Positions 43,568 to 53,186 are shown, numbered from the stretch's first letter. The stretch: DNA of 64,000 nt from Anaerolineae bacterium (GCA_018645405.1 JABGOQ010000065.1:39995-103994), one strand, 5' to 3'. The notes: generated from the letters alone by a model not told the origin. Made by a program: numbers and translations.

Positions 43568-44416
43568 ATGGAAAGTATAGAAAACAGAAAACGTCCAGGT
43601 ATTGTAAAATTTAATCCTTCTCAATTGCCTTGGTGGGGCGTTGTGATTGTGCTTAGCGCACTGGGATTTATTTATCTCTTGTATAGCGATCAAAATTATA
43701 ACGACACTTTTATTTTTCTTACACAAGGTCTCTATACCACCTTACGCATTACTTTTTTTTCATATATTATTGCAACAATCATTGGGCTATTTGCAGGCTT
43801 AGCGCGTGTTTCAAAAAATCAATTTTTATATAATACTTCCACGCTCTATGTTGAATTGATTCGCGGCATCCCTCTAATCGTATTATTCCTTTACGTTGCT
43901 TTTGCACTTTTCCCTCTCTTTGTCCAAATAGTGCAAGCTCTTGGAAGCTGGGGGCTCTCATTCTCGGCAGAAAGCAACTTTTTCACATCCTTGGCAAATT
44001 ACTCTATTCGTGCAGTTCCCATGGAGGGACGCGCTATCATCGCTCTCGCTTTTGGCTACGGGGCGTACGAAGCCGAGGTTTTTCGTGCAGGCATCCAATC
44101 CATTGGCAAGGGGCAAATGGAAGCTGCTCGCTCTCTGGGTATGAGCTATACTCAGGCAATGCGATTTATTATTCTCCCTCAAGCGATACGCCAAGTACTC
44201 CCTCCTCTCGGAAATGATCTCATCGCCTGTCTGAAAGACTCCTCACTTGCCACTGTCCTCGCTGTTGGAGAACTAACCCAACTTGGACGTCTCCGCCGCG
44301 CAAGCACCTTCCGCGTTCTCGAAACTTTTAATGTAGTTGCATTTCTCTACCTTTCGATGACTTTAATGCTTTCTAGTGGCGTTCGCTGGCTCGAAAAGAA
44401 ATTGAAGATCGAGTAA
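43568..44416 (+). CDS. Amino acid ABC transporter permease (HisM/GlnP type)
   Basis: A 282-residue inner-membrane protein with about five to six helices (first at about 22-42). TLRITFFSYIIATIIGLFAGLARVS and ELIRGIPLIVLFLYV are the family start. The cytoplasmic EAA loop EAARSLGMSYTQAMRFIILPQAIRQ (about 196-220) contacts the ATPase. A longer frame from 43508 runs through the hairpin; ggagagg before ATG 43568 sets the start. No ATPase gene follows, so the energising subunit must be encoded elsewhere. Confidence 0.92.
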   Translation: MESIENRKRPGIVKFNPSQLPWWGVVIVLSALGFIYLLYSDQNYNDTFIFLTQGLYTTLRITFFSYIIATIIGLFAGLARVSKNQFLYNTSTLYVELIRGIPLIVLFLYVAFALFPLFVQIVQALGSWGLSFSAESNFFTSLANYSIRAVPMEGRAIIALAFGYGAYEAEVFRAGIQSIGKGQMEAARSLGMSYTQAMRFIILPQAIRQVLPPLGNDLIACLKDSSLATVLAVGELTQLGRLRRASTFRVLETFNVVAFLYLSMTLMLSSGVRWLEKKLKIE

Positions 44417-44429
44417 AGAAAACAACAAA

Positions 44430-44462
44430 AAATGCCCGACCAATTGGTCGGGCATTTTTTTT
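44430..44462. terminator. Bidirectional terminator for the permease and tRNA-Leu
   Basis: A 12-bp stem (aaatgcccgacc with ggtcgggcattt) around aatt, followed by T on the right and preceded by A on the left. Confidence 0.88.
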
Positions 44463-44464
44463 AG

Positions 44465-44549
<85 letters not shown>

Positions 44550-44653
44550 AAACGCAGATGGTATTATAATCACCTTCTACACATTGTCAAGGAATTTTCT
44601 TCATCCACTCAAAAAGTATAATACTTGAACCAATTATTTTCAGGAGAATTTAA

Positions 44654-45661
44654 ATGACGACTATAGTCCTCGATGCGATGGGAACAGACACGTATCCAGA
44701 CACAGATGTACGCGGTGCAGTGATGGCTGCGCAGGAATACGACCTTGACCTGATCTTGGTCGGCGACGAAAAACGGATTCGCCCTTTGCTCGAATCTCTT
44801 TCCCAAAAAGACCTGTCCATCCGCATTGTCCACGCTCCAGAGATGCTCACGATGGACGATAAAGGCGATGACCTCGTCCGCATGGCGCGGCATAAGGATG
44901 CGCAAAACTCAATGGCAATCGGCATGGATTTGGTCAAAAACGGCGAAGCAGATGCCTTCGTTTCTGCTGGAAACACCGGGGCAGCGATGGTGACTGCTCT
45001 CTTTCGTTTGGGGCGTCTAAAAGGAATCAATCGCCCCGCGTTAGCTCCCACCTTTCCTACCGAAACAGGTTCCTGTCTTGTTCTGGATATTGGCGCAAAC
45101 CCAGATTGTAAACCGCGCAACCTCGTCGATTTTGCTATAATGGGCAGCGTCTACGCTGAAAAGTTCTATGGCAGAACCAAGCCAAAAATCGGGCTTGTCT
45201 CTAACGGGGAAGAAGCAGGCAAAGGGTCAAGTTTGGTGCGAGAAACTTATCCCCTCTTGGAAGAAACTGACATAAACTTCATCGGCAATGTAGAAGGCAA
45301 AGGCGTTATCTGCGGCGAAGTTGATGTCGCCGTCACAGATGGTTTCACCGGAAATGTGATGCTGAAAACATCCGAAGCAATCGCAAAATTGGTCACAGGA
45401 AAAATTAAAGAAGCGGTGTTGAACGGCAATATTCTCACCAAAATCGGTGGTTTATTGCTCAAGCCTGCATTGAAAGGTGTTCGATCAGCACTCAACCCCA
45501 GCGACGTGGGCGCAGTACCGCTCCTGGGCGTTAAGGAATTGGTCTTCATTGGTCACGGAAGCTCAGATGCAAGCGCAATCAAAAATGCCATCCGTGCCGC
45601 AAAAGAAGCCGTTGAAGCGGATGTGCTGACTTCGCTCCGTGAGGCGGTTGAAAAGAAATAA
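44654..45661 (+). CDS. plsX: Phosphate acyltransferase PlsX
   Basis: A 335-residue PlsX that turns acyl-ACP into acyl-phosphate for membrane lipid synthesis. Conserved stretches: VLDAMGTDTYP (5-15), DAFVSAGNTGAAMVTALF (near 100-117), VLDIGANPDCKP, NGEEAGKGSSLVRETYPLL (near 184-202) and DVAVTDGFTGNVMLKT (near 224). tataat lies at about 44608 and aggag before ATG. The usual neighbours fabH/acpP are absent. The PlsC-type acyltransferase gene is far away at 63141. Confidence 0.96.
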   Translation: MTTIVLDAMGTDTYPDTDVRGAVMAAQEYDLDLILVGDEKRIRPLLESLSQKDLSIRIVHAPEMLTMDDKGDDLVRMARHKDAQNSMAIGMDLVKNGEADAFVSAGNTGAAMVTALFRLGRLKGINRPALAPTFPTETGSCLVLDIGANPDCKPRNLVDFAIMGSVYAEKFYGRTKPKIGLVSNGEEAGKGSSLVRETYPLLEETDINFIGNVEGKGVICGEVDVAVTDGFTGNVMLKTSEAIAKLVTGKIKEAVLNGNILTKIGGLLLKPALKGVRSALNPSDVGAVPLLGVKELVFIGHGSSDASAIKNAIRAAKEAVEADVLTSLREAVEKK

Positions 45662-45752
45662 AGCATATTACGTAGGGAGATCATTACGCAATACGTTTTA
45701 CGGAACACGAGTTTTTCCATTCCTATAATTCAAAAAACACAAGGACACATAT

Positions 45753-46469
45753 ATGAAAATTATCAGCAACGACAAACTTATTAAACGCAACGCCACCATT
45801 GGTCAAGTGACCAGCCTTTCTTCACTCGTCATTCTTGGCTTGGGGATGTACATCTCCTTCAAAAATCCTGAGTATTTCAATCTCTCTATTGGCGCACTCT
45901 TGGTGGGATTCATTCTCTCACAAGTCGGCATCTACTTCGGCAATCGTTGGGGACGCAGCCCCCGCCCAGATGAGTTATTAGACCAAGGCTTGAAGGGATT
46001 AAAAAACACTTATACCATTTACCACTACACCAGCCCCGTCCCCAATCTTTTAGTGGGACCCGCTGGCATTTGGCTTCTGCTCCCCTATCACCAAAAAGGT
46101 GAAATTGTCTACACGGGTAAAAAGTGGAAATCCAAAAGTGGGGGATTTGCCCAATCGTATATGAGTATTTTCGGGCAAGAAAATATGAGCCGCCCTGATC
46201 TGGATGCAGCAGCCCTTGCCGATAAACTAACCAAAGCTCTCACAAAACAGATGCCTGAAAACAAAATTCCATCCATTCAAGCGGCATTGATTTTCACCAG
46301 TAATGCCGCTGAAGTACAGGCTGATGATGCTCCTGTCCCAACCATGCATTTGAAAAAACTAAAGCCTTTTATTCGTAAAATGGCAAAAGAAACAACGATG
46401 ACAGCGCAAGAAATTAAAGCGGTGAACAGTGCACTAAACCCGCAAATAAATTTTATCCACGAAGAATAA
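45753..46469 (+). CDS. Membrane protein with a NERD-like domain
   Basis: A 238-residue protein with two hydrophobic helices at about 18-38 and 42-62, then a soluble part. NTYTIYHYTSPVPNLLVGPAGIWLLLPYHQKGEIVY resembles the start of the NERD (nuclease-related) fold, where a LLVGP.G strand is common. Clear catalytic residues are not evident and most of the C terminus (RPDLDAAALADKLTKAL, then PSIQAALIFT) could simply continue the fold. Function unknown. There is no coupling to the flanking genes. Confidence 0.6.
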   Translation: MKIISNDKLIKRNATIGQVTSLSSLVILGLGMYISFKNPEYFNLSIGALLVGFILSQVGIYFGNRWGRSPRPDELLDQGLKGLKNTYTIYHYTSPVPNLLVGPAGIWLLLPYHQKGEIVYTGKKWKSKSGGFAQSYMSIFGQENMSRPDLDAAALADKLTKALTKQMPENKIPSIQAALIFTSNAAEVQADDAPVPTMHLKKLKPFIRKMAKETTMTAQEIKAVNSALNPQINFIHEE

Positions 46470-46523
46470 AAGTAATGGAACGCAGATTTTTTGTTTTTTA
46501 GATAGTTTTTGACTTGCACCCTG

Positions 46524-46545
46524 CCCTCACCCAAAGGGAGAGGGG
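46524..46545. repeat. Short gggagaggg palindrome
   Basis: ccctcaccc / gggagaggg around aaa, with the same core as the element inside cofE. It is followed by attcgc/attcgtg fragments of the gcgaat family up to about 46595. Confidence 0.55.
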
Positions 46546-46630
46546 ATTATAGAAAATTCGTGCCCTTCGCTTCATTCGCATAATTCGTGTTAAAAACAAC
46601 AAACAACTAAACATACTCTTGGAATACCCT

Positions 46631-49408
46631 ATGACCACACTCGTTGCATTTGACCTTGAAACAACCGGGCTAAACCCCAAAACTGACGCAATCATCGAAA
46701 TTGGCGCGGTACGCTTTAGCGAAAAACGCGTTGAAGATGAATTCTCGATGCTCATCAACCCGGGGCGCAGCATCCCGTCCTTTATCACGCAATTGACGAG
46801 GATCAGTAATGAGATGGTCCGCGGCGCACCGAATATCCACGATGTGCTGGGGGAGTTCGAAGCCTTCGTTGGGGATGCGCCGGTTATTGGGCACAACGTT
46901 CAGTTTGATTTGAGCTTCATGAAGCCACATAACCTGCTTCATTACAATACGCCCATTGATACTTACGAGCTGGCTGCTGTCCTGCTCCCCTCGGCGGGAC
47001 GATACAAACTCGGCGCATTGAGCAACTTACTCGGTATCCCGCTCACTAACGCGCATCGCGCACTGGATGATGCAAAAGCGACGCAAGGTGTTTTTGCGCG
47101 TCTCTACGAAATGGCAGAGAATCTCCCTCTTGAGCTAATCGCTGAAATTGTCCGTCAGGGAGAGCCGCTGGAATGGGATGCAAACTGGGTCTTCCAGCAA
47201 ATTTTGCAAGCACGCGCCAAAGAGGGGATTAAATCCGCACATAAACCGCTATTCAATATTCGCAATGACGAGAAATACGCCCCTCTCCAACCAATTTCTG
47301 ACCCCATCATGCTTGACCCCGAAGAAGCCTCTTCTGTTTTAGAGCATGGTGGTGCCTTCTCAAATTATTTCGAGCATTATGAATACCGCAATGAGCAAGT
47401 GGAAATGCTTCAGGTTGTGGCAGATGCTTTTTCAAACAGCCGTCATTTTCTGATTGAAGCAGGGACGGGCGTTGGGAAATCCTTCGCCTATCTCGTCCCT
47501 GCCGCGATGTGGGCGGTGCAGAATAATACGCGCGTGGTTATTTCGACGAATACGATCAACCTCCAAGACCAACTAATCAAAAAGGATATACCCAATCTCG
47601 CTTCTGCGTTAGATATTGATTTGCGCGCCAGCGTGATGAAGGGGCGCGGCAATTATCTCTGCCCGCGTCTTTTGAGAATCTTACGTCGCAGAGGTCCCAG
47701 AAATAAAGAAGAGATGCGCGTCCTTGCCAAGATTTTGGTCTGGCTACTTGAAAATAAAAGCGGCGATAAAGCCGAAATCAATCTGACAGGCCCCGAAGAG
47801 CGTGCAATTTGGCGGCGCGTTTCTGCAGAAGATGATAATTGCACCACCGAAACCTGTATGAAGCATACGGGTGGCGCTTGCCCTTTTCAGCAGGCAAAGC
47901 AAGCCTCTGAATCGGCACATATTCTGATCGTTAATCACGCCCTGCTCTTGGCAGATATCGCATCTGGCAGTCGTGTTTTGCCTGAGTATGAATACCTGAT
48001 CGTAGACGAGGCGCATCATCTTGAAAATGCGACCACAAGTGCGCTCAGTTTCAGGATCACGCCTTCGGACACAAATCGATTGATGCGCGAACTTGGCGGA
48101 TCCAATTCGGGTGCGCTCGGTGCTCTTTTAGCGGAAGCAAGCCAAAATTTGCGTCCGTCTGACCAAGCTCTTTTGGCGCAAAAAGTGAAAAGGGCCACCG
48201 ATCTCGCTTTTCGGGTACAGGAGCAAGTTCGGGTATTTTTCAATACAATAGGGGAATTTGCCGAATATCAGCGGGGCGGAAAAGGCAACGATAATTACGC
48301 TTGGCAGGAGCGTGTTGTGCCTTCTACGCGCACGCTGCCAATTTGGGAAGATGTGGAAGTGACCTGGGATGACACCCACGAAACGCTGAAATTACTGATG
48401 AATTTGCTCAAGGAGTTGCATCAGGCTTCGGCTGAGTTATACGCAGATGGTGCGGAATCGCTCGAAGATGCGATGGGCAGCCTGAGCAATGTCGCTCGCC
48501 GCCTTGTTGAAGTGGAGAGCAATCTCGACGGCATGATCATGGAGCCTGCCCCCGAAACGGTTTATTGGGTGGAGATCCATCCGAAATACAATAAACTCAC
48601 CCTGCGCGCCGCGCCGCTGCATGTTGGCGAACTGATCACGAAACATATTTGGCATAAAAAAGAGAGCGTTATTCTCACTTCTGCCACCCTCACCACGCAC
48701 GGCACTTTCGATTATATGAAGAATGCACTCGGCGCGACCGATGCAGAAACGCTTGCGCTTGGTTCTCCTTTTGATTATGAGGGATCGACGCTGCTCTACA
48801 TCCCGAGCGATATACCAGAACCCAATCAGAATGGCTACGCCCAAGCGATTGAGCGGACCCTGGTGCAGCTCGGGCGCGCTACGAGTGGACGCTTGCTCTC
48901 GTTATTTACATCTTATGCCCAACTCAAGCGGACTTCGCAATCCATTAGCGGGCCTTTGGGCGAATCCGGGATCGTCGTCTTTGAACAGGGCGAGGGCGCC
49001 TCACCCAACGCCCTGCTGGAATCTTTCAAAGAGACCGAGCAAGCCGTTCTGCTCGGCACACGCTCCTTCTGGGAGGGCGTAGACATCCCCGGCGATGATC
49101 TGTCGGTGGTCACGATTGCAAAAATCCCCTTTGGCGTGCCATCTGACCCGTTGATCGCGGCGCGTTCTGAGCTTTATGAGAACGCCTTCCATCAATACTA
49201 TCTCCCCGAAGCCATTCTCCAATTTCGGCAGGGATTTGGACGCTTGATCCGCTCCGCGCAAGACCGCGGCGTGGTCGTCATCTTCGATAGGCGCGTCCAG
49301 ACGAAGCAGTATGGACGGTTATTTATCGAATCATTGCCGCAGTGTACGACAAAAGTTGCGCCATTGCATGAGTTGGCCGAAGTGGCTGGGCAGTGGCTGG
49401 GGGTGTGA
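46631..49408 (+). CDS. dinG: DinG-type helicase with N-terminal DnaQ exonuclease domain
   Basis: A 926-residue protein. The DEDDh exonuclease domain (about 1-170) has FDLETTGL, HNVQFDLSF and HRALDDAKAT. The XPD/DinG-like helicase follows: GTGVGKSFAYLVPA (Walker A near 280), DEAHHLE (near 460), the Cys cluster CTTETCMKHTGGACP (near 410, an iron-sulfur site) and FWEGVDIPGDDLSVVTIAKIPF (near 815). Firmicutes DinG has the same fusion. It unwinds damaged DNA or R-loops and may trim DNA 3' ends. The frame opens at TTG 46619 but ATG 46631 begins exactly at the exonuclease fold. Confidence 0.94.
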   Translation: MTTLVAFDLETTGLNPKTDAIIEIGAVRFSEKRVEDEFSMLINPGRSIPSFITQLTRISNEMVRGAPNIHDVLGEFEAFVGDAPVIGHNVQFDLSFMKPHNLLHYNTPIDTYELAAVLLPSAGRYKLGALSNLLGIPLTNAHRALDDAKATQGVFARLYEMAENLPLELIAEIVRQGEPLEWDANWVFQQILQARAKEGIKSAHKPLFNIRNDEKYAPLQPISDPIMLDPEEASSVLEHGGAFSNYFEHYEYRNEQVEMLQVVADAFSNSRHFLIEAGTGVGKSFAYLVPAAMWAVQNNTRVVISTNTINLQDQLIKKDIPNLASALDIDLRASVMKGRGNYLCPRLLRILRRRGPRNKEEMRVLAKILVWLLENKSGDKAEINLTGPEERAIWRRVSAEDDNCTTETCMKHTGGACPFQQAKQASESAHILIVNHALLLADIASGSRVLPEYEYLIVDEAHHLENATTSALSFRITPSDTNRLMRELGGSNSGALGALLAEASQNLRPSDQALLAQKVKRATDLAFRVQEQVRVFFNTIGEFAEYQRGGKGNDNYAWQERVVPSTRTLPIWEDVEVTWDDTHETLKLLMNLLKELHQASAELYADGAESLEDAMGSLSNVARRLVEVESNLDGMIMEPAPETVYWVEIHPKYNKLTLRAAPLHVGELITKHIWHKKESVILTSATLTTHGTFDYMKNALGATDAETLALGSPFDYEGSTLLYIPSDIPEPNQNGYAQAIERTLVQLGRATSGRLLSLFTSYAQLKRTSQSISGPLGESGIVVFEQGEGASPNALLESFKETEQAVLLGTRSFWEGVDIPGDDLSVVTIAKIPFGVPSDPLIAARSELYENAFHQYYLPEAILQFRQGFGRLIRSAQDRGVVVIFDRRVQTKQYGRLFIESLPQCTTKVAPLHELAEVAGQWLGV

Positions 49409-49455
49409 GGGGAGTTGAAGGTTAGAATGTTCGAAGGCTTGATTTAGGAGGAGCT

Positions 49456-49842
49456 ATGTCTGATGCATTTTGGGGAGTTATTCTTGGTGGTTTAATCGGA
49501 ATTAGTGGAACGATTACTGCCATTATATTCCAGCACAAGCAATGGAAAACTAATCGGCGACTTGAACACTTGCAAAAGAAAAGGGATCTCCTTGTAGAAG
49601 ATTTCGAATCGTTTGCAGAAAAACTAAAAATAAAAGAGGGTTCCGAAATTCAATTTGATGATATCGTGTCTGATATGTATCTTAGAATACCCAAAGGCAC
49701 CTTTATTGGCATAGATATGATGAACGATTATGGTGATCTCAAAATCCCTAAAAACTGGGAAAAGCTCCAGACAGCATTGACACTACGCATGAGTGAATAC
49801 CTAGCCAAATTGGATGCCGAAATTGATGAGCTCACGAAATAG
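49456..49842 (+). CDS. Small membrane-anchored coiled-coil protein
   Basis: A 128-residue protein of unknown function. Residues 5-27 form one membrane helix (FWGVILGGLIGISGTITAII), followed by HKQWKTNRRLEHLQKKRDLL, a basic amphipathic helix that may form a coiled coil. The rest is charged and soluble and ends in another helix. aggagg lies 6 nt before ATG, so expression is likely. It is A/T-richer than dinG. No family recognised. Confidence 0.7.
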   Translation: MSDAFWGVILGGLIGISGTITAIIFQHKQWKTNRRLEHLQKKRDLLVEDFESFAEKLKIKEGSEIQFDDIVSDMYLRIPKGTFIGIDMMNDYGDLKIPKNWEKLQTALTLRMSEYLAKLDAEIDELTK

Positions 49843-50092
49843 AACCCTGTATGGACAAAAATCTTACTTCAACTCATGAAAGCCAGATACCCTAACGGAT
49901 CCTTCGCGAAATCCGACTCCGCTTTTAGCCCGAAGGACTTCCACGCACTGAGCAGGGGATTAATCCCCGTGCGGCTCTCTGCAAATCACCAGAAAGAACC
50001 GCGAAAATCCGCTAAATTCGTATAATCTGCGTTCAATTATTTTAAACGAACACTAGTGCACCAGTACTAATTTTCATTTTCGGGTGTATGAT
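49843..50092. repeat. Intergenic repeat region
   Basis: A perfect palindrome ggggattaatcccc at 49955-49968 continues into cgtgc, a string also at 662-675. A taaattcgtataatctgcgttc fragment (about 50013) resembles the gaacacggat repeat ends. Confidence 0.55.
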
Positions 50093-50182
50093 ATGGAGAG
50101 TTTCAAAAAGAAACTTATCGCCGTTGGCAGCATCTGGGGTGTTGCTCTTATCTCTCTGATACTTTTTATCAGCATAGGCTAG
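50093..50182 (+). CDS. Candidate 29-residue single-pass membrane peptide
   Basis: An ATG frame of 29 codons: MESFKKKLIAVGSI then WGVALISLILFISIG. Three lysines followed by about 20 hydrophobic residues make a plausible positive-inside membrane peptide. It ends 10 bp before the TIGR02206-like gene, so it could be its small partner. There is only a weak gggtg ahead of ATG. No family recognised. Confidence 0.4.
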   Translation: MESFKKKLIAVGSIWGVALISLILFISIG

Positions 50183-50192
50183 ATATAAACTT

Positions 50193-51005
50193 ATGAACTT
50201 GGAATCTATCTTAGAAACGATTGCACAATACTATACCCAAAACATCTCTCCATATCTCTTCGCAGAACATCAGGGAGAAAGCTTTCAACGTTTTGGGCTT
50301 CCCCATCTAATTGTATTGGGAGCAACCCTCCTTCTAACCCTCCTCATCATCCTCACCCGCAACAGATTGGATGACGAAAACAAAGCCAGCCTTCGTGAAG
50401 TCATGGCGCAGATTCTGATCATCAACGAACTCATTTCCTATCTCTGGCTTTACTTTTACAAAGGAGCAACGCTCCTCGAAATACTCCCACTGCATCCGAT
50501 CAATATTCTTGCGTGGTTCAGCGCGTTCATGTTGCTCAAAAAAGGCAAAAAACTCTACGAACTCGTCTACTTTCTTGGCACGATCAGCGCGCTCTACCTT
50601 CTGCTGATGCCAAACCTGAACCAATACGGTTTTCCCCATTATCGCTTTTTCTACATCCTCATCACACCCGCAATTATCTTCCTCTCCATAATCCACATGA
50701 CTTTCTCCGAAGAAGATATTCACCCGCAATGGAAATCCCTCCTACGCGTTTTCGCCACCGCAAATATTATCCTCGCGATTATCTACGGCATCAATATCTT
50801 TCTCGGCAGCAACTATCTCCATCTCATCACCAAACCCACCTCCAGCCTCATCAACTTTCCCAACGCCCCTCTCCACATTCTCTACTACGAAGGCATCGGC
50901 ATTATCATCAGCCTAATTCTTTACATTCCATTTATCGTCAAAAATTGGCTGGATAATCGAGGCTTAAAAGATGCAGGCACATCTCGGTTAGATGATTTAA
51001 CTTAA
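50193..51005 (+). CDS. TIGR02206-family integral membrane protein
   Basis: A 270-residue protein with about seven helices. LPLHPINILAWFSAFMLLKK (about 92-111), YELVYFLGTISALYLLLMPN and GFPHYRFFYILITPAIIFLS (about 145-165), then FLGSNYLHLITKP, are the hallmarks of the TIGR02206/YwaF family. Its function is not established. The Arg/Lys-rich C terminus is probably cytoplasmic. A candidate 29-residue membrane peptide lies immediately upstream. Confidence 0.85.
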   Translation: MNLESILETIAQYYTQNISPYLFAEHQGESFQRFGLPHLIVLGATLLLTLLIILTRNRLDDENKASLREVMAQILIINELISYLWLYFYKGATLLEILPLHPINILAWFSAFMLLKKGKKLYELVYFLGTISALYLLLMPNLNQYGFPHYRFFYILITPAIIFLSIIHMTFSEEDIHPQWKSLLRVFATANIILAIIYGINIFLGSNYLHLITKPTSSLINFPNAPLHILYYEGIGIIISLILYIPFIVKNWLDNRGLKDAGTSRLDDLT

Positions 51006-51011
51006 GATTTG

Positions 51012-51054
51012 GATGAAGAGCCGCGTCGCACGTGAATTTAGGCCTGCTTCCGTT
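51012..51054. repeat. Second full copy of the NGSKPK-type intergenic repeat
   Basis: Matches 34760-34801 with about four substitutions and one indel in 42 bases. Confidence 0.75.
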
Positions 51055-51155
51055 AAAAAGCAACCTCTCGGCAAAAACATCTCTGCGACAAACGCACTCT
51101 AAAGCACTTCGCTTACCTATAAAACCCCACTTCCTTCATTATTATAAAAAATCCC

Positions 51156-51184
51156 TTGACCATCTAGCCTTTCCACGCTAAAAT
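51156..51184 (+). promoter_or_regulatory. Promoter of ffh
   Basis: ttgacc (51156-51161), 17 bp, taaaat (51179-51184). Start of ffh at 51250 leaves a leader of about 60 nt. Confidence 0.65.
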
Positions 51185-51249
51185 CCAACGGCTTTTGGCT
51201 CAAGGTGCTTATTCGTGCCATTCAACACATCCGCATTATTCGTGATACT

Positions 51250-52572
51250 ATGTTTGAAACACTCACAGGACGACTAAACGAAGTTTTTGACAAGCTCAAA
51301 CGTCGCGGCAAACTATCAGCCCAAGATGTAGACCTCGCTATGCGAGAAGTCCGCTTGGCATTACTCGAAGCGGATGTCCACTACAGCGTTGTCAAAGCTT
51401 TTATTGCCCGTCTAAAAGAAAAAGCGATTGGTGCAGAAGTAAACAAAGCCCTTAACCCTGGGCAACAGATCATTAAAATTGTCCATAATGAGCTAATCTC
51501 CACACTCGGCGATCCCGCTCCGCTTGAGTTAAGCGGCGAGAAACCACGTGTGATCATGCTCGTCGGTTTGCAAGGTGCTGGTAAAACAACAGCAGCTGGT
51601 AAATTAGCCAAAAAACTTCGTCAGCAAGGTGAGCGCGTCATGCTCGCAGCAGGTGATCCTTATCGCCCAGCAGCAGCGCAACAACTCCAAGCTCTCGGTG
51701 AACGCGTAGATGTTCCCGTTTTCTGGGAAGAAGGCCTCAAGCCTGAAAAACTCGCATCTAAAGCCTTCAAGCAAGCCAAGAAAGGCGGATACACCATCCT
51801 GATCATCGACACGGCTGGACGTTCCCAGCTTGATGATGATATGATGAACGAGTTACGCGCGGTGGCAAAGAACACCAACCCCGTCGAAACACTGCTCGTC
51901 GTCGATTCGATGATTGGTCAGGAAGCCTTACCCATCGCCGAGGGTTTTAGAGACGCTATCCAGTTGACAGGCTTGATTCTGTCAAAGATGGATGGTGATG
52001 CTCGTGGCGGCGCGGCGATTTCCATTCGCTCCGTAACAGGGGTGCCGATCAAGTTCCTTGGCACCGGCGAAAAACTAGACGCCCTCGAATCTTACGATCC
52101 CGCGCGACTCTCGTCCCGCATCCTGGGCATGGGCGATATGATCGGTCTCATCGAAAAAGCCGAAGCCGCTTTCGATGTTGAAGATGCTGAAAAACAAACC
52201 AAAGACTTGATGGAAGGCAATTTCACCCTTGAGAGTTGGATGGAGCAGATGCGCCAAGTCCGTAAAATGGGACCGCTCGGTCAAATTATGGATATGCTTC
52301 CTGGGCAAATGGGACAAGCCGCACGCGATATCCCGCCCGAAGAAATGGAAGCACAGCTAAAACGCACAGAAGCGATTTTAAGCTCAATGACTGTGCAAGA
52401 ACGAAAAAATCCCAAGCTCCTAAACGCCAGCCGTCGCCGACGGATTGCCGCTGGCTCTGGGAATCAGGTACAAGATGTCAACAAGCTCATGAAGCAGTTT
52501 CGCGAAACCAGCAAACTCTTCAAACAACTTCAAAAATCTGGGGGACGTGGTCTTTCACGTCTCTTTGGTTAA
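51250..52572 (+). CDS. ffh: Signal recognition particle protein Ffh (SRP54)
   Basis: A 440-residue GTPase that binds signal sequences and 4.5S RNA. The N-domain helix bundle starts MFETLTGRLNEVFDKLKRRG. G motifs: GLQGAGKTTAAGKLA (about 107-121), DTAGR (near 191), SKMDGDARGGAA (near 250). The Met-rich M domain (about 300-440) has MEQMRQVRKMGPLGQIMDMLPG and NASRRRRIAAGSG for RNA binding. The frame extends back to 51205, but ATG 51250 gives the standard N terminus. It heads the ffh-rpsP-khpA-rimM cluster. Confidence 0.97.
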   Translation: MFETLTGRLNEVFDKLKRRGKLSAQDVDLAMREVRLALLEADVHYSVVKAFIARLKEKAIGAEVNKALNPGQQIIKIVHNELISTLGDPAPLELSGEKPRVIMLVGLQGAGKTTAAGKLAKKLRQQGERVMLAAGDPYRPAAAQQLQALGERVDVPVFWEEGLKPEKLASKAFKQAKKGGYTILIIDTAGRSQLDDDMMNELRAVAKNTNPVETLLVVDSMIGQEALPIAEGFRDAIQLTGLILSKMDGDARGGAAISIRSVTGVPIKFLGTGEKLDALESYDPARLSSRILGMGDMIGLIEKAEAAFDVEDAEKQTKDLMEGNFTLESWMEQMRQVRKMGPLGQIMDMLPGQMGQAARDIPPEEMEAQLKRTEAILSSMTVQERKNPKLLNASRRRRIAAGSGNQVQDVNKLMKQFRETSKLFKQLQKSGGRGLSRLFG

Positions 52573-52785
52573 ATAATTATTTATCATTACGAGCATTTTT
52601 TTGCTAGGCAATTTTCCCCACTGTCAGGATATTGCTTCCTCATGTATGAAAAGTAATTATATACAGGATTGAAAAAAGCAGAAAGAAACGCCCCTTAGCG
52701 TCTTCATTTTTTGTTTTAAGTAAAATCCACAAGAACTACTGAATAAGAATTACCAAACTATCTAATTAATTAGGAGAATAATCCA

Positions 52786-53130
52786 ATGGTTCGTATCCGT
52801 TTACGCCGAACAGGCATGAGAGGGCAACCCTCTTACCGTATTGTTGCTGCAGAAAAAGAAAAACCACGCGATGGCAAATTTCTTGAAATCTTAGGGATAT
52901 ATAATCCCCGCACAGAACCCACTACCGTTGAAGTCAAAGAAGACCTCATCTACAAGTGGCTAAAAAATGGTGCTCAACCCAGCGATTCCGTAAAACAGAT
53001 TTTCGGTTACACAGGTGTCATGGATCGTTACGAGCGCTTCAAAGCTGGCGAAGATATCGAAGTCTTGATGGCTGAATCTGCCAAAATGATGGAAGAACGC
53101 AATATCAACCCCAAAACCCGCCGCGACTAA
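52786..53130 (+). CDS. rpsP: 30S ribosomal protein S16
   Basis: A 114-residue bS16. MVRIRLRRTGMRGQPSYRIV starts the fold, then DGKFLEILGIYNPRTEP (about 28-44) and WLKNGAQPSDSVKQIF (about 60-75). It is about 25-30 residues longer than typical S16; the extra C terminus (ERFKAGEDIEVLMAESAKMM region) is charged. aggag lies before ATG. A strong hairpin follows before khpA. Confidence 0.96.
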   Translation: MVRIRLRRTGMRGQPSYRIVAAEKEKPRDGKFLEILGIYNPRTEPTTVEVKEDLIYKWLKNGAQPSDSVKQIFGYTGVMDRYERFKAGEDIEVLMAESAKMMEERNINPKTRRD

Positions 53131-53149
53131 AAATATCTAAGAATACCTC

Positions 53150-53186
53150 TGTGAGAAGAACTTTATCTGATAAAGTTCTTCTCACA
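53150..53186 (+). other. Intercistronic 16-bp hairpin between rpsP and khpA
   Basis: tgtgagaagaacttta pairs perfectly with taaagttcttctcaca around tctga. No T-run follows, so it is more likely an mRNA-processing or stabilising stem than a terminator. Confidence 0.75.
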
